From the NCBI GenBank assembly GCA_036261915.1, contig DATAJX010000006.1, positions 62,001 through 126,000 on the forward strand: DNA of 64,000 nt, in the 5' to 3' direction. The notes beneath the pieces were generated by a model. It was not told the origin of the DNA. It worked only from the letters and a program-made list of their open reading frames with translations, and searched no databases. This DNA comes from DATAJX01 sp036261915 (GTDB lineage: Bacteria > Pseudomonadota > Alphaproteobacteria > UBA2136 > UBA6156). Of the stretch, positions 50,561 to 59,372 are shown piece by piece. The translations under genes and the position numbers were made by a program. How positions within the stretch are numbered: position 1 is the stretch's first letter; each line of letters starts with the position of its first letter.

Positions 50561-51304
50561 TTAGCGCCTCTCCCCGCCCAAGTCATCAACCAATTTCTGG
50601 ATGGCACCAAAGGCTGCGGCCACCAGCGGCTGGTCGGTGCCGCGCGCCACCAGGGCCGTACCGTGACGGCCGTCGATTTTGTACGGATAACTGCCGATAT
50701 CGAGCGTGGGAAAGCGTTGCTGGATGGCGGTTAACCCGGCGGCGATCTGGCTCTCGCTCAGCCAGATATCGACGCTTAAGGTGTGCGTGGGCGTGCCTTG
50801 AACCAGCAGCGGCAGCGCGGCTTCGAACATGGCCTGCATGATGCGCGGAATGCCCGCGAGCACGATAATGTTGTTCACAATCGCGCCCGGCGCAGCGGTG
50901 GCACCGTTGGGAACAAGGCGCGCATTGGCCGGGTAATCGGCCATTTTGAACGTGGCTTCGGTGGTGCGAGAACCCGCGGCCAGCTTAAGTTTTTCAACCA
51001 CCTCGGCGTTGCGTTCGATGGGCTGGTTGACCGCCGCAGCAATGGCGCCGACGGTAATATCATCGTGCGTGGGGCCGATGCCGCCGGTGGTGAAGAGATA
51101 GGTATAGGTTTTGCTGAGGTAGCGCACCGCTTCGATAATGGCGGGTTCTTCGTCGCGCACCATGCGGACCTCTTTGAGATCGATGCCGGTGTCGGCCAAG
51201 CGTTTGGCGATAAAGGGCAGATTTTCGTCATTTACGCGGCCTGAGAGGATCTCGTTGCCGATGATGAGGACGGCGGCGGTGGGGTTGGCGACGGGCTGGT
51301 TCAT
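50561..51304 (-). CDS. CinA N-terminal-type molybdopterin-binding-like protein
   Basis: A 247-residue protein of the COG1058 type (the MoCF/CinA N-terminal domain). The signature is LIIGNEILSGRVNDEN at the N-terminus and TTGGIGPTHDDITVGAIA, with KMADYPANARLVPN downstream, all in normal order. The C-terminal deamidase domain of full CinA is absent, as in many alphaproteobacterial members. Function is not firmly known; related proteins act on pyridine nucleotides. The ATG at 51304 is chosen because it precedes the conserved start. A tRNA gene lies downstream. Confidence 0.88.
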   Translation of the reverse strand: MNQPVANPTAAVLIIGNEILSGRVNDENLPFIAKRLADTGIDLKEVRMVRDEEPAIIEAVRYLSKTYTYLFTTGGIGPTHDDITVGAIAAAVNQPIERNAEVVEKLKLAAGSRTTEATFKMADYPANARLVPNGATAAPGAIVNNIIVLAGIPRIMQAMFEAALPLLVQGTPTHTLSVDIWLSESQIAAGLTAIQQRFPTLDIGSYPYKIDGRHGTALVARGTDQPLVAAAFGAIQKLVDDLGGERR

Positions 51305-51614
51305 GCCGGCAGGGTAAGCGGTTGGAGGGGGGTGCGCAAGTGATGCGCCGACGATGCGGGCATGATGCAGGGGTGATGCGCGGCTGTACACATGTGTCGC
51401 ATTTACGGCCGAAAACGCGCGCGGATGATGCGCAGCTGTCGCCAGACCCCGGTTTGCTTACACGCGGCTTACAATACTGCACGATTTGCCACGCCCCCTG
51501 CCCTTTGTGCGCCCCGAAAGGTTGAAGCAAGGCGTTTGCGGCCTATAACGAAAATGAGCTTTGACTCGGAACCACAGGGCACCCGCGCCCACCCCTTTTT
51601 GAACGAGGTACGAT
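51305..51614. other. Non-coding region with repeated GATGC motifs and a palindrome
   Basis: About 310 bp with no supported gene. TGATGCG recurs at 51341-51347, 51374-51380 and 51426-51432, with related copies (CGATGCG, TGATGCA) between. Two copies extend to TGATGCGCRGCTG. ACACATGTGT (51388-51397) is a perfect 10-bp palindrome. This may be an operator or iteron-like region; no consensus promoter was assigned. A ribosome site for the next gene is at about 51604-51609. Confidence 0.4.
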
Positions 51615-51965
51615 ATGCAGATCTTTTTAACCTTGCTGGGCTACGTGCACAGCGCCATCTACAGTATCCGCATCGACGTGCAGTTGATCGTGATGACGCT
51701 GGTGATCGCGTTACTGCTGTGGGGCGTGAAGCGCTTCAGGCAACGCAACGCCCGCAGTTTGCGGCGCGAATGGGCGGAAGCCCTGCAGCAGGAAATAGCG
51801 GCCGGGCGCCTGCCCCCCCGGGTACTTGAAAGCCCGCAGGCCGAACTGCCCGCGCTGCTGGAAAAGCATGACATCCCCGGCGATTCCCGCGAGCGCGCCG
51901 TACTGGTGTGCGAGCAGCTTGAACGCCTGCGCGCGCCCCGGCGCTTGCTGTCGCTGGCGGCCTGA
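51615..51965 (+). CDS. Hypothetical single-span membrane protein, 116 residues
   Basis: GAGGTA is placed a few bases before the ATG at 51615. The product has an N-terminal transmembrane region (about 5-35, with DVQLIVMTLVIALLLWG) and a long cytoplasmic helical part rich in Arg and Glu. I recognise no family. A perfect 15-bp hairpin lies just after its stop. Confidence 0.6.
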   Translation: MQIFLTLLGYVHSAIYSIRIDVQLIVMTLVIALLLWGVKRFRQRNARSLRREWAEALQQEIAAGRLPPRVLESPQAELPALLEKHDIPGDSRERAVLVCEQLERLRAPRRLLSLAA

Positions 51966-51983
51966 ACCCCTCCAACATCGCAC

Positions 51984-52019
51984 CCTGCGCGGCCCCGATT
52001 GATTTCGGGGCCGCGCAGG
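51984..52019. terminator. Perfect 15-bp hairpin after the 116-residue gene
   Basis: Arms 51984-51998 and 52005-52019 are exactly complementary, with a 6-base loop. No T-tract follows, so it may end transcription Rho-dependently or protect the message 3' end. Confidence 0.5.
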
Positions 52020-52074
52020 CTTATAGAGGGCCAAGTATTTCATCTTGTTCCCCTTTTTTACCATGGAGAGAACC

Positions 52075-52704
52075 ATGACGACTGTTGCGATGCCTGCCAG
52101 GCTGGTTGAGTCGCCGACCACCTCGAACTTTTTTTGGGCGCTGGTGTTTACCGGCGTGGTGATGCTGGCGCAGGTGTTTGTGATGCTGGGCTGCCTGAGC
52201 ATGGCGTTTGACGACCGCATACCGGACCACCTGGGCATGTGGGCGACCTTTGGCCACACGCTGGCCCTGATGCCCGGCTGGATGCTGGCCCTTGGCGGCC
52301 TTGTTCCGCTGGTGACCGGCTACCTGCTGCTGCGGGCCGACTGCCGCGAACGCACCGCCTACCTGATGTGGCATGAACTGCCGGTGGCCATAACGGAGGC
52401 CCACCCCCACGCCCGGCGCGAGCAGCTACGCCTGTTTGTGGCCCACGCCGACTGGATCGGCGAAAGCCGCGAAGACCGGATGAAGGCCGGCCACGCGCTG
52501 CTGTTGCTGGAACGCGCCTGCGCCTTGCAGGACCAGTTGCTGGACGAGTTAAAGGCCAAATCGAGGCAGCGGCCGTTTGCCTGCCTGCGGCCCGGCGACC
52601 ACCGCCGGATCGCGGTGCAGAATCTGCTGGGCGAAGTGGTGTTTACGCGCAGCGGCGGCACCTACGCCGACCTGCTGAACACCGTAAGCGACCCTGACTA
52701 TTAA
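52075..52704 (+). CDS. Hypothetical membrane protein, 209 residues
   Basis: The ATG at 52075 is preferred because GGAGAG lies just upstream. Two transmembrane segments (about 20-43 and 65-88) are followed by a cytoplasmic helical domain rich in Arg and Glu with a dispersed Cys. I recognise no family. A terminator follows. The same two-part layout (membrane anchor plus charged helix) is seen in the preceding gene. Confidence 0.6.
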   Translation: MTTVAMPARLVESPTTSNFFWALVFTGVVMLAQVFVMLGCLSMAFDDRIPDHLGMWATFGHTLALMPGWMLALGGLVPLVTGYLLLRADCRERTAYLMWHELPVAITEAHPHARREQLRLFVAHADWIGESREDRMKAGHALLLLERACALQDQLLDELKAKSRQRPFACLRPGDHRRIAVQNLLGEVVFTRSGGTYADLLNTVSDPDY

Positions 52705-52713
52705 ATAACGACG

Positions 52714-52747
52714 ACGGCCCCGGATCTTTCCGGGGCCGTTTTTTTGT
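52714..52747 (+). terminator. Rho-independent terminator
   Basis: A 10-bp stem (52714-52723 with 52730-52739, 6-base loop) followed by a T run, about 10 bp past the stop. Confidence 0.9.
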
Positions 52748-52780
52748 TGCCGCTGTGTGGGTGGCATGAGAAGTTTGCCC

Positions 52781-53566
52781 ATGGCCAAAAACATACCCGC
52801 AAAAGTGAAGAACCTGCGCGCCAACCCCAAGCGCGCGATGGCGAAAAAAATCGAGCCGCACAGCGAACGGCGCGGCAAGCGCGTGGCCTGCGCCGTGAGC
52901 GGCAAGCTGACCGACCCGCACCAGTTGCACACGCTTGAAAGCCTGCGCCCGGCGCTGGCGGCGGCATTGCAGGCGGACTTCCCCGACCTGGGGCGCGGCT
53001 CTAAAATAAGCGACAGCGTGCTGGCCCGCTACCGCGTGCGGCAGGTGCAAGACATGCTGCGGCAGGAACGCGGCGAACTGGGCGACCTTGACCGCGAAGT
53101 GGCCGAGAGCATCGCCACCCACGAGACCATCAGTGAAAATCCGGAAGACGAGTTTGAGGACCAGCGCACCTTTGGCGAAAAGCTGGCCGACCACATTGCG
53201 GCGTTCGGCGGCAGTTGGAAGTTCCTCATCAGCTTTGCGAGCTTTCTGGGTTTATGGATCTTGGGCAACGTATGGTTTTTGCAGGGCGAGATATTTGACC
53301 CCTACCCGTTCATTCTGCTGAACCTGATACTGAGCTGTTTGGCCGCGGTGCAGGCGCCCATCATCATGATGAGCCAGAACCGCAGCGAGGCGAAGGACCG
53401 GCTGCGCAACGAGAACGATTACCGCATCAACCTGAAGGCCGAACTGGAGATACGGCTGCTGCACGAAAAGCTGGACCACCTGATCGCCAAGCAGTGGGAA
53501 CGGCTAACTGAAATTCAGCAGATACAGACCGAGCTGCTACATGATTTGACGCGCCAGCGACGTTAG
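52781..53566 (+). CDS. DUF1003 family membrane protein
   Basis: A 261-residue protein. The DUF1003 core is plain: FGEKLADHIAAFGGSWKF, two transmembrane helices (about 135-190) with FDPYPFILLNLILS between, then QAPIIMMSQNRSEAKDR and ENDYRINLKAE. The family is widespread and its function is unknown; it is often linked to metal or stress contexts. The N-terminal 100 residues are basic and charged. The start is uncertain: an ATG at 52766 and a GTG at 52757 are alternatives, none with a good ribosome site. It overlaps the convergent exonuclease gene by 4 bp. Confidence 0.85.
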   Translation: MAKNIPAKVKNLRANPKRAMAKKIEPHSERRGKRVACAVSGKLTDPHQLHTLESLRPALAAALQADFPDLGRGSKISDSVLARYRVRQVQDMLRQERGELGDLDREVAESIATHETISENPEDEFEDQRTFGEKLADHIAAFGGSWKFLISFASFLGLWILGNVWFLQGEIFDPYPFILLNLILSCLAAVQAPIIMMSQNRSEAKDRLRNENDYRINLKAELEIRLLHEKLDHLIAKQWERLTEIQQIQTELLHDLTRQRR

Positions 53567-54402
53567 GCTTCAGGCTGGGGCCAGGCCTCGGCGAAAGATT
53601 TGAGGTGCTTGGCGCCTTTGCCTTCGCGCGCCAGGAATTCGCGCAGGGCGTCTTCCTCCTTCGTCAACGCTTCGGGGCTGAGGATGCCCGACAGCCGTTG
53701 CCAGCGCAGGTAGAGCAGGTAGGTGTTCAAAATATCGGTTTCGCAGTAATCGCGCACGTCGTTCAGGCGGCCTTCGGCCACCATGTCGGCCACCTTGCTG
53801 CCCTCGATGTCGAGCTTGCCCGGCAGGCCGATGAGCGTGCAGACTTCGTCGAGCTTCATGCCGCCGCGCGCCGCGCCGTAGTCGGCCAGTACGTCGGCGA
53901 GGTCGGCGTGCCAGGTGTTGTCGAACCGGCTGCCGTAGTTGCTCCATTTATCGCCGCTTTGGAACAGCCACGCCGCGTTGACGCCGTGCTTGAGGGCGCG
54001 GAGCTTCAGCACCGGCAGGTCGAACCCGCGGCCGTTGAAACTGACCAGCCGCAGCGGCACGCCGTGGCCCGCCTGCTGGGCGGCGTAATCGTACCACTGG
54101 CGCACGAGGTCGGCTTCGGTGTCGCCGTCCTTACCTATACAGCCCAGTTTTTTGAAGTGGTAGCTTTCGGCCCGGCCGCCTTCCATCGGTTCGATGTCGG
54201 CCAGCAGGCAGCCGATGGCCACGATCTTATGGAACGCGGGCGACGGGAAATCGGACCGGCCGCCGTTGCGTTCGCGGAAGACGTTCAGCACGTGGTCGCG
54301 CGCGGCGGTGTCGTCGGCGGGCACGTCTTCCCACAGCTTGCGGGCCAGGTCGAGGTCGGGCACGGTTTCGAGGTCGAACACCAATAATTTGCGCGGTTGC
54401 AT
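53563..54402 (-). CDS. PolB-type 3'-5' exonuclease-like protein
   Basis: A 279-residue protein related to the exonuclease domain of DNA polymerase B (DNA_pol_B_exo2 family). Motif I is VFDLETVPD (Asp10, Glu12), motif II LVSFNGRGFDLPVL, motif III YCETDILNTYLLYLRW, with the Asp/Glu needed for two-metal catalysis. It is a free-standing DNase or RNase of unknown substrate. It is divergent from sfsA by 22 bp and convergent with DUF1003. Confidence 0.85.
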   Translation of the reverse strand: MQPRKLLVFDLETVPDLDLARKLWEDVPADDTAARDHVLNVFRERNGGRSDFPSPAFHKIVAIGCLLADIEPMEGGRAESYHFKKLGCIGKDGDTEADLVRQWYDYAAQQAGHGVPLRLVSFNGRGFDLPVLKLRALKHGVNAAWLFQSGDKWSNYGSRFDNTWHADLADVLADYGAARGGMKLDEVCTLIGLPGKLDIEGSKVADMVAEGRLNDVRDYCETDILNTYLLYLRWQRLSGILSPEALTKEEDALREFLAREGKGAKHLKSFAEAWPQPEA

Positions 54403-54424
54403 GGGTTTAGGTTAGCTTGCGGCG

Positions 54425-55108
54425 ATGGATTTTGCCAGCCCCCTTGTTCGTGCGCGTTTTTTGAGGCGCGAGAAACGGTTTTTTGTATTTGCCGAACGGG
54501 ATGGACAAGAGGTGGTGGCCCACTGCCCCAACACCGGTAGCCTGAAGGGCGTGCTGGAGCACACCAGCCATGTGTGGCTGCTGCCGAAGGACGGCACCGG
54601 CAAGCTGAAGTTTAGTGCCGAGATTGCTGAGTTTGCCGACGGCACCATGGTGGGCATCCACCCCGCGCGGGCCAATGCCTTGGCGCGGGAGGCTTTGGAG
54701 AGCGGGCTGCTGGGGTTGCAGGGTGAGGTGAAGCAGGAAGCCAAATACGATGCCGAAACCCGGTTTGATTTTAGAGTGGGTGACGCTTGGGTGGAAGTGA
54801 AGAGCGTGAGCATGGCCCACGTCCATCAGGGCGGGCCTGTGGCGCTTTTCCCGGATTCGGTGAGCAGCCGGGGCTTAAAGCATTTGGGCATTTTGGCCGA
54901 TGTGGTGAAGAACGGCGGCAAGGCCTTGCAGGTGTATGTGGTGCAGCGGGCCGATTGCACGGCTTTTGCGCCTGCGGAGATGATCGACCCCGCCTATGCG
55001 GGTGGCCTGCGCGCGGCGGTGGCCGCCGGGGTGCCGGTGGTGGCGCTGGCGTGCGAGGTGACGCCGGGGTTTATTCGTGTTAGCAAGCGGTTAGAGATAA
55101 GCTTATGA
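54425..55108 (+). CDS. sfsA: Sugar fermentation stimulation protein SfsA
   Basis: A 227-residue protein matching SfsA, with ASPLVRARFLRREKRF at the start, CPNTGSLKG, the WVEVKSVSMA motif and LFPDSVSSRGLKHL, which together suggest a PD-(D/E)XK-like nuclease fold. It was named from an effect on maltose metabolism in E. coli; its biochemical role is not settled. The map gene overlaps its stop codon by 4 bp. Confidence 0.95.
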   Translation: MDFASPLVRARFLRREKRFFVFAERDGQEVVAHCPNTGSLKGVLEHTSHVWLLPKDGTGKLKFSAEIAEFADGTMVGIHPARANALAREALESGLLGLQGEVKQEAKYDAETRFDFRVGDAWVEVKSVSMAHVHQGGPVALFPDSVSSRGLKHLGILADVVKNGGKALQVYVVQRADCTAFAPAEMIDPAYAGGLRAAVAAGVPVVALACEVTPGFIRVSKRLEISL

Positions 55109-55893
55109 AACTAGTGCCTAAAAACCCTGTTGAACTAAAAAAGATGCGTGCCGCCGGGCGCCTGACCGCCGGTGTGCTGGACATGATCGGCGACTATGTG
55201 AAGCCCGGCGTGAGCACGCTGGAGCTGAACGACCGTTGCGAGGAGTTCATGCGCCGCGGCGGCGGCATACCCGCCACGCTGGGTTACAAGGGCTACCCCA
55301 AGGCCAGCTGCATTTCGGTCAACGACGTGGTGTGTCACGGCATACCCAGCGCCGGTGAGATTTTGCAGGACGGCGACATACTGAACATTGACGTGACCAG
55401 CATTGTGGATGGATTCCATGGCGACAGCAGCCGCATGTATGTGGCGGGCAAAGCCAGCCCCGAGGCGATGAAGCTGATAAGCACCACCTATAACGCCATG
55501 ATGGCCGGCATTGAGACCGTGAAGAGCGGCAGCTTTTTGTACGAGATCGGCAACGCCATTGAGCCCCTGGCCGCCGAGCAGGGCTACAGCGTGGTGCGCG
55601 AGTATTGCGGGCACGGGCTGGGCAAGATATTCCATGAAGACCCCATGGTATTGCATTATGCCAACAGGGATTTCCCCACCAACCGCTTGCGCACCGGGCT
55701 GACGTTTACGGTGGAGCCGATGATCAACATGGGCACCTGGAAAACCAAGCTGATGGACGACGGCTGGACCGTGCGCACGCTGGACGGGAAGCTTTCGGCC
55801 CAGTTTGAACACACCATTGCCGTGACCGAGGACGGCGTGGAGATACTCACCGAGAGCCTGGCCGGCTATACCTGCCCCCCCTACAAGAGTTAA
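55105..55893 (+). CDS. map: Methionine aminopeptidase, type I
   Basis: A 262-residue dinuclear-metal enzyme that removes N-terminal methionine. The metal ligands are visible in INVDVTSIVDGFHGDSS (two Asp), the His of EYCGHGLGK, the Glu in TVEPMIN and the Glu in AQFEHTIAV. It starts inside the sfsA stop and is followed by radC after four bases, so the three genes probably form one transcription unit. The initial run VELKKMRAAGRL is typical. Confidence 0.96.
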   Translation: MKLVPKNPVELKKMRAAGRLTAGVLDMIGDYVKPGVSTLELNDRCEEFMRRGGGIPATLGYKGYPKASCISVNDVVCHGIPSAGEILQDGDILNIDVTSIVDGFHGDSSRMYVAGKASPEAMKLISTTYNAMMAGIETVKSGSFLYEIGNAIEPLAAEQGYSVVREYCGHGLGKIFHEDPMVLHYANRDFPTNRLRTGLTFTVEPMINMGTWKTKLMDDGWTVRTLDGKLSAQFEHTIAVTEDGVEILTESLAGYTCPPYKS

Positions 55894-55897
55894 ACGC

Positions 55898-56572
55898 ATG
55901 GTTGATGGCGCCAGCGGTCATCGGCAACGCCTGAAGGACAAGTTTGCCGCCGGGCAAGGCGTGGGCCTGCAGGATTATGAGCTGCTGGAACTGCTGCTGA
56001 CCTATGCCATACCCCGCCGTGACGTGAAGCCGCTGGCCAAGACCCTGCTGGTGCGCTTTGGCAGCCTGACCGGCGTGCTGCAGGCCGAAGCGGGCGAGCT
56101 AGCGGGCATTAAAGGCCTGGGGCCTGCCACCACCACCTTGATGACCTTGATCGGCGCCCTGAGCCGCCGCGTGACCCGTGCCGCCCTGAGCGACCAGCCG
56201 GTGCTGGATAACCGCCTGGCCCTGCTGGATTACCTGTACAGCCTGTTTGCCGGCAAGGGCCGCGAAGAGGTGCACGTGCTGTATTTGGACGGCCGCCACA
56301 AGCTGCTGCGCGACGAGACCTTGTTCACCGGCACATTGGACAACGCCGCCGCCAGCCCCCGCGAGATTTTGAAACATTGCCTGGAGCTGAAGGCCTCGGG
56401 CCTGGTGATCGCCCACAACCACCCCAGCGGAGCGCCCAAGCCCAGCGCCGCCGACCGCATTTTCACCGCCGGGTTGCTGGAAGCCGCCGCCCTGCTGGAA
56501 GTGACGTTGCACGACCATGTGATTGTAGGTGTGGACGAGCACTTTTCGTTCAAAGGTGCGGGGCTTTTGTGA
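55898..56572 (+). CDS. radC: RadC/JAB1-family DNA-repair-associated protein
   Basis: A 224-residue protein with an N-terminal helix-hairpin-helix (KGLGPATTTLM near 72-82) and a C-terminal JAB1/MPN domain. The metal motif HNHPSG is at 173-178, with Ser183 and Asp186, so the site is intact. RadC is linked to DNA repair by association, and its activity is unproven. It follows map in a tight cluster. Confidence 0.93.
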   Translation: MVDGASGHRQRLKDKFAAGQGVGLQDYELLELLLTYAIPRRDVKPLAKTLLVRFGSLTGVLQAEAGELAGIKGLGPATTTLMTLIGALSRRVTRAALSDQPVLDNRLALLDYLYSLFAGKGREEVHVLYLDGRHKLLRDETLFTGTLDNAAASPREILKHCLELKASGLVIAHNHPSGAPKPSAADRIFTAGLLEAAALLEVTLHDHVIVGVDEHFSFKGAGLL

Positions 56573-56584
56573 TAGGACGGCTTT

Positions 56585-56833
56585 ATGCACGACACCCCGA
56601 CCGCCCCCGCCGCCATTGCCGCCGCCATTGAGCGCAACCTGCCGGGCGCCCGCGCCCACGTGGCCAACCCCTCGGGCGACGGCATGCACTTTATTGGTGA
56701 AGTGTACGGCCCGATGTTTGAAGGCCTGAACCGCATTGCCCAGCACCGGCTGGTGTATGCCGCCCTTGAGGAACTGTTTGCCGAAGGCCTGCATGGCCTG
56801 AAGTTGACAACGGGTGTAGAGTCGAAGAAGTAA
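56585..56833 (+). CDS. bolA: BolA-family protein
   Basis: An 82-residue protein with the BolA-type core: the H-containing segment MHFIGEVYGPMFEGLNRIAQHRLVY carries the RxxxHRLVY motif typical of the family. BolA proteins work with monothiol glutaredoxins in handling [2Fe-2S] clusters. The next gene is exactly such a glutaredoxin, 14 bases away, which strongly supports the call. It is near the YrbA/IbaG subtype in size. Confidence 0.92.
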   Translation: MHDTPTAPAAIAAAIERNLPGARAHVANPSGDGMHFIGEVYGPMFEGLNRIAQHRLVYAALEELFAEGLHGLKLTTGVESKK

Positions 56834-56847
56834 AAAGGAACAGAGCC

Positions 56848-57162
56848 ATGGATATTCAGGAACGCATTGCTGCCGACGTGAAAAGCAACCCGGTGTTGCT
56901 GTACATGAAAGGCACCGCCGACGAGCCGATGTGCGGTTTTAGCGCGCGTGCCGCCATGCTTTTGAATAAGTGCGGCGTCGAGTTTGCCGACATCAACGTG
57001 CTGGCCGACCCCGAACTGCGCGAGGGCGTGAAGGTGTTTTCCAACTGGCCGACCGTGCCGCAGCTGTATGTGAACGGCGAGTTCATTGGCGGTTGCGACA
57101 TCATGATGGAGATGTTCGAGGCCGGCGAGCTTCAGGAGCTTTTGAAGCCCCTCGCCAAGTAG
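56848..57162 (+). CDS. grxD: Monothiol glutaredoxin (Grx4 type)
   Basis: A 104-residue protein with the CGFS active site at 29-32 (EPMCGFSARA), TVPQLYVNGEFIGGCDI with the glutathione cis-Pro loop, and the usual thioredoxin fold order. It binds and transfers [2Fe-2S] clusters with BolA, its upstream neighbour. A terminator follows the stop. Glutaredoxin of this class is monothiol and not a disulfide reductant. Confidence 0.96.
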   Translation: MDIQERIAADVKSNPVLLYMKGTADEPMCGFSARAAMLLNKCGVEFADINVLADPELREGVKVFSNWPTVPQLYVNGEFIGGCDIMMEMFEAGELQELLKPLAK

Positions 57163-57165
57163 TTT

Positions 57166-57190
57166 AAAGGGGCCTGCGGGCCCCTTTTTT
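57166..57190. terminator. Bidirectional terminator after grxD
   Basis: A 9-bp stem (57166-57174 with ggcccctt and T-run from 57179) of GC-rich sequence ending in seven T. The stop of the convergent 716-residue gene touches its end. Confidence 0.85.
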
Positions 57191-59340
57191 TAGCTTTCGC
57201 GGATGACCGGGGTGGCGGCTTGTGCCGCAGCCTGCCTGCGCTGCGGCTGGGCCGGAGAGGCTTGCGCGGCGGCACGGGCTATTTGCGCCGCCCGCCCGCC
57301 CTGACGGCTGCCGGCCGCGGTTGCAGCAGCAACATTGACCTGTTCGGTTTCGGTATCGATGCGGGTGATATCTTCGAGGCTAAGGCCATACCAGCAGGCC
57401 AGCGTATAAAACGCCTTGCGCGTACGGTAAACGTAATGGCGGTATCGCATTTGGGCCAGGCCCTGCTCTTTGGCATCCGGCAGCACGTCGACCAAAGCGG
57501 CGGCGATGCCATACAGATCGTCGGCTTCGTCCATGCCTTCCCACACCTGTTGCACCGTGCCGGTCAGAAGCTCGTTGCGCGGCTGGGCCAAATACGGCGC
57601 CGGGATGAGCGGCAGGAATTGCTCGGGTTCAAGATCGGGGCGTACATAGCGCGCCAGTTGGGGGAAGCACTCGACGGGATCGAGGCTGGCGTTGGCCAGT
57701 AATTCTTCCTGCCCGAACCAGGGCGCTTCTTCGGGCACCTTGAGGGTTTGGCGGTAGGCCTGGACACCGATAGGCGGGATAATGACGGGTGCCAGACGCG
57801 AAAGCAGGTTTTCGGGGCATGTGCCCTGCCCGCGGTTGTGCGGGTGCTGGTCGGGCATCCAGAACGGATCAAATTCATATTCATATTCGGAAGGCAGCGG
57901 GTGGTAGCCGAAATCGCAGCCCGGTTTTTCATTACGGTGACGCACGATGGCGGTTTTCGGGTAGATGTTGTTTTGGATACGGCGCTGCAGTTCGGCAGTG
58001 TCGAATGTATCGAACCCCTCTGGCGCGGCCATAGGGTAAAAACGGTTCAGCATTTCGGGCGGAACTTTGACGGAACCATTGGCACTGCCGGGCGTATTGA
58101 AAGCACGCAACATGGGATCGGTACTGGCGTAATAGTAGTGCAGCGGATCCCACAGTGGGCCGGAAAGCTGCACGAAACGGCCGGTATCGAGAATATCGTA
58201 GCCCCACAGCGCGGGCTCTTCGAAATGGCCGGGGTGGGTGGGGAGCCAGCAGCTGTTCCAGTCGGCAATGGTGCGCCCGTGCGGCAGGTAAAGGTTGGGC
58301 AGCATGGGGACGATATCGTTGCCGTGCGGGCTGACGTAGCGTGAGCCATCGCTGATGACCACGCGGGCCGGACGCACCACTGTGGCAGTGACGAAGCCGG
58401 GTTCAAGGACTTCGAGAATGGTGCCTGGCGGGGCTTTGGAAGGCTTCATTTCGACAATGCTGTGCAGCCCCAGTACTGCCCGACCCGGCCAGTAGTCGGT
58501 CAGTTCGAAATCGGTGCTGACCACGTTATAGCCGTTGTGTGCTTCAAACGTGGGAATGATGGTGCAGCCTTTGGTGAAAAGGTCTTCGATCCAGGCTTCT
58601 CCACCCTGTTCGGCGCTAAACTTTTCCCAGTTTTTGCTGGTGTCGCGGTGGCTCCATTTATACAGCAGGTCTTCGCCCAGCTTTTCGGCGACCGTGGCAA
58701 TAACGCCTTCGTCGGCACCGCGTGCGAACAACATGGAGGTTTGCGGCAGCTTGTAGCCATCGATGTAGAACGTATCGGGACGCAGCTTGTAAGGATACAG
58801 GTTGGCACGCTCGTACACACCGACTTCGGCCTCGGCACCGCCACTGGCAGACAGGCCGGGCTGTTGGGCAATCTCGAGTTGGCGGAAACGGGTGAGGAAT
58901 ACGGTTTCGAGTTCGTCGACCCCTTGCAGGCCGATGGTGCTGCGGCAGGTTTTTGGGAACGTAATCGACGACAGGATGATTTCGATGCTCATGCTATCAA
59001 GGTTGCCGGTGTCGCTGATATCTTGCGACAGCCAGTCGCGGCCGGTTTTTTGTTCCGCGCCCGTTCCCAGATAAATGGTTCGACCTGCGATATCTTTAAC
59101 AAACAAGGGGCTGATCGGCACAACAGGGTCAGCACCCGTGAGCAAAGGAAACTCTTCAGATTCCATCACATTATGGCCACAAAATTCTAAAGGGCTGGAA
59201 TAAACGAAGCGTGAAAGTCTTTCGTTATATGGAATAAGCTTAAATGGATCTAAGTTAATGTCGGCCAAGCCAGTTTCAGCTAGCAGGTTAGGAAAGAACC
59301 CTACAACTGGCGTGTAATAACGAAAGAATGTTTTGATCAT
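57190..59340 (-). CDS. Unassigned 716-residue protein following the traG-like gene
   Basis: A large soluble-looking protein without a clear signal peptide. It is rich in Pro, Tyr, Trp and Phe, and contains two or three Cys clusters (SGLSASGGAEAE region, and FCGHNVME near 53). The C-terminal 50 residues are Ala/Gln-rich and low complexity. No nuclease, ATPase or protease motif is seen. It starts 32 bp after the stop of the TraG-N-like gene on the same strand and is likely in the same operon, so a role in conjugation or a type IV secretion system is the best inference, without sequence support. I do not recognise it. Confidence 0.6.
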   Translation of the reverse strand: MIKTFFRYYTPVVGFFPNLLAETGLADINLDPFKLIPYNERLSRFVYSSPLEFCGHNVMESEEFPLLTGADPVVPISPLFVKDIAGRTIYLGTGAEQKTGRDWLSQDISDTGNLDSMSIEIILSSITFPKTCRSTIGLQGVDELETVFLTRFRQLEIAQQPGLSASGGAEAEVGVYERANLYPYKLRPDTFYIDGYKLPQTSMLFARGADEGVIATVAEKLGEDLLYKWSHRDTSKNWEKFSAEQGGEAWIEDLFTKGCTIIPTFEAHNGYNVVSTDFELTDYWPGRAVLGLHSIVEMKPSKAPPGTILEVLEPGFVTATVVRPARVVISDGSRYVSPHGNDIVPMLPNLYLPHGRTIADWNSCWLPTHPGHFEEPALWGYDILDTGRFVQLSGPLWDPLHYYYASTDPMLRAFNTPGSANGSVKVPPEMLNRFYPMAAPEGFDTFDTAELQRRIQNNIYPKTAIVRHRNEKPGCDFGYHPLPSEYEYEFDPFWMPDQHPHNRGQGTCPENLLSRLAPVIIPPIGVQAYRQTLKVPEEAPWFGQEELLANASLDPVECFPQLARYVRPDLEPEQFLPLIPAPYLAQPRNELLTGTVQQVWEGMDEADDLYGIAAALVDVLPDAKEQGLAQMRYRHYVYRTRKAFYTLACWYGLSLEDITRIDTETEQVNVAAATAAGSRQGGRAAQIARAAAQASPAQPQRRQAAAQAATPVIRES

Positions 59341-59372
59341 TTTTTTTCTTTTTATGGCAGCACGTGATTATC

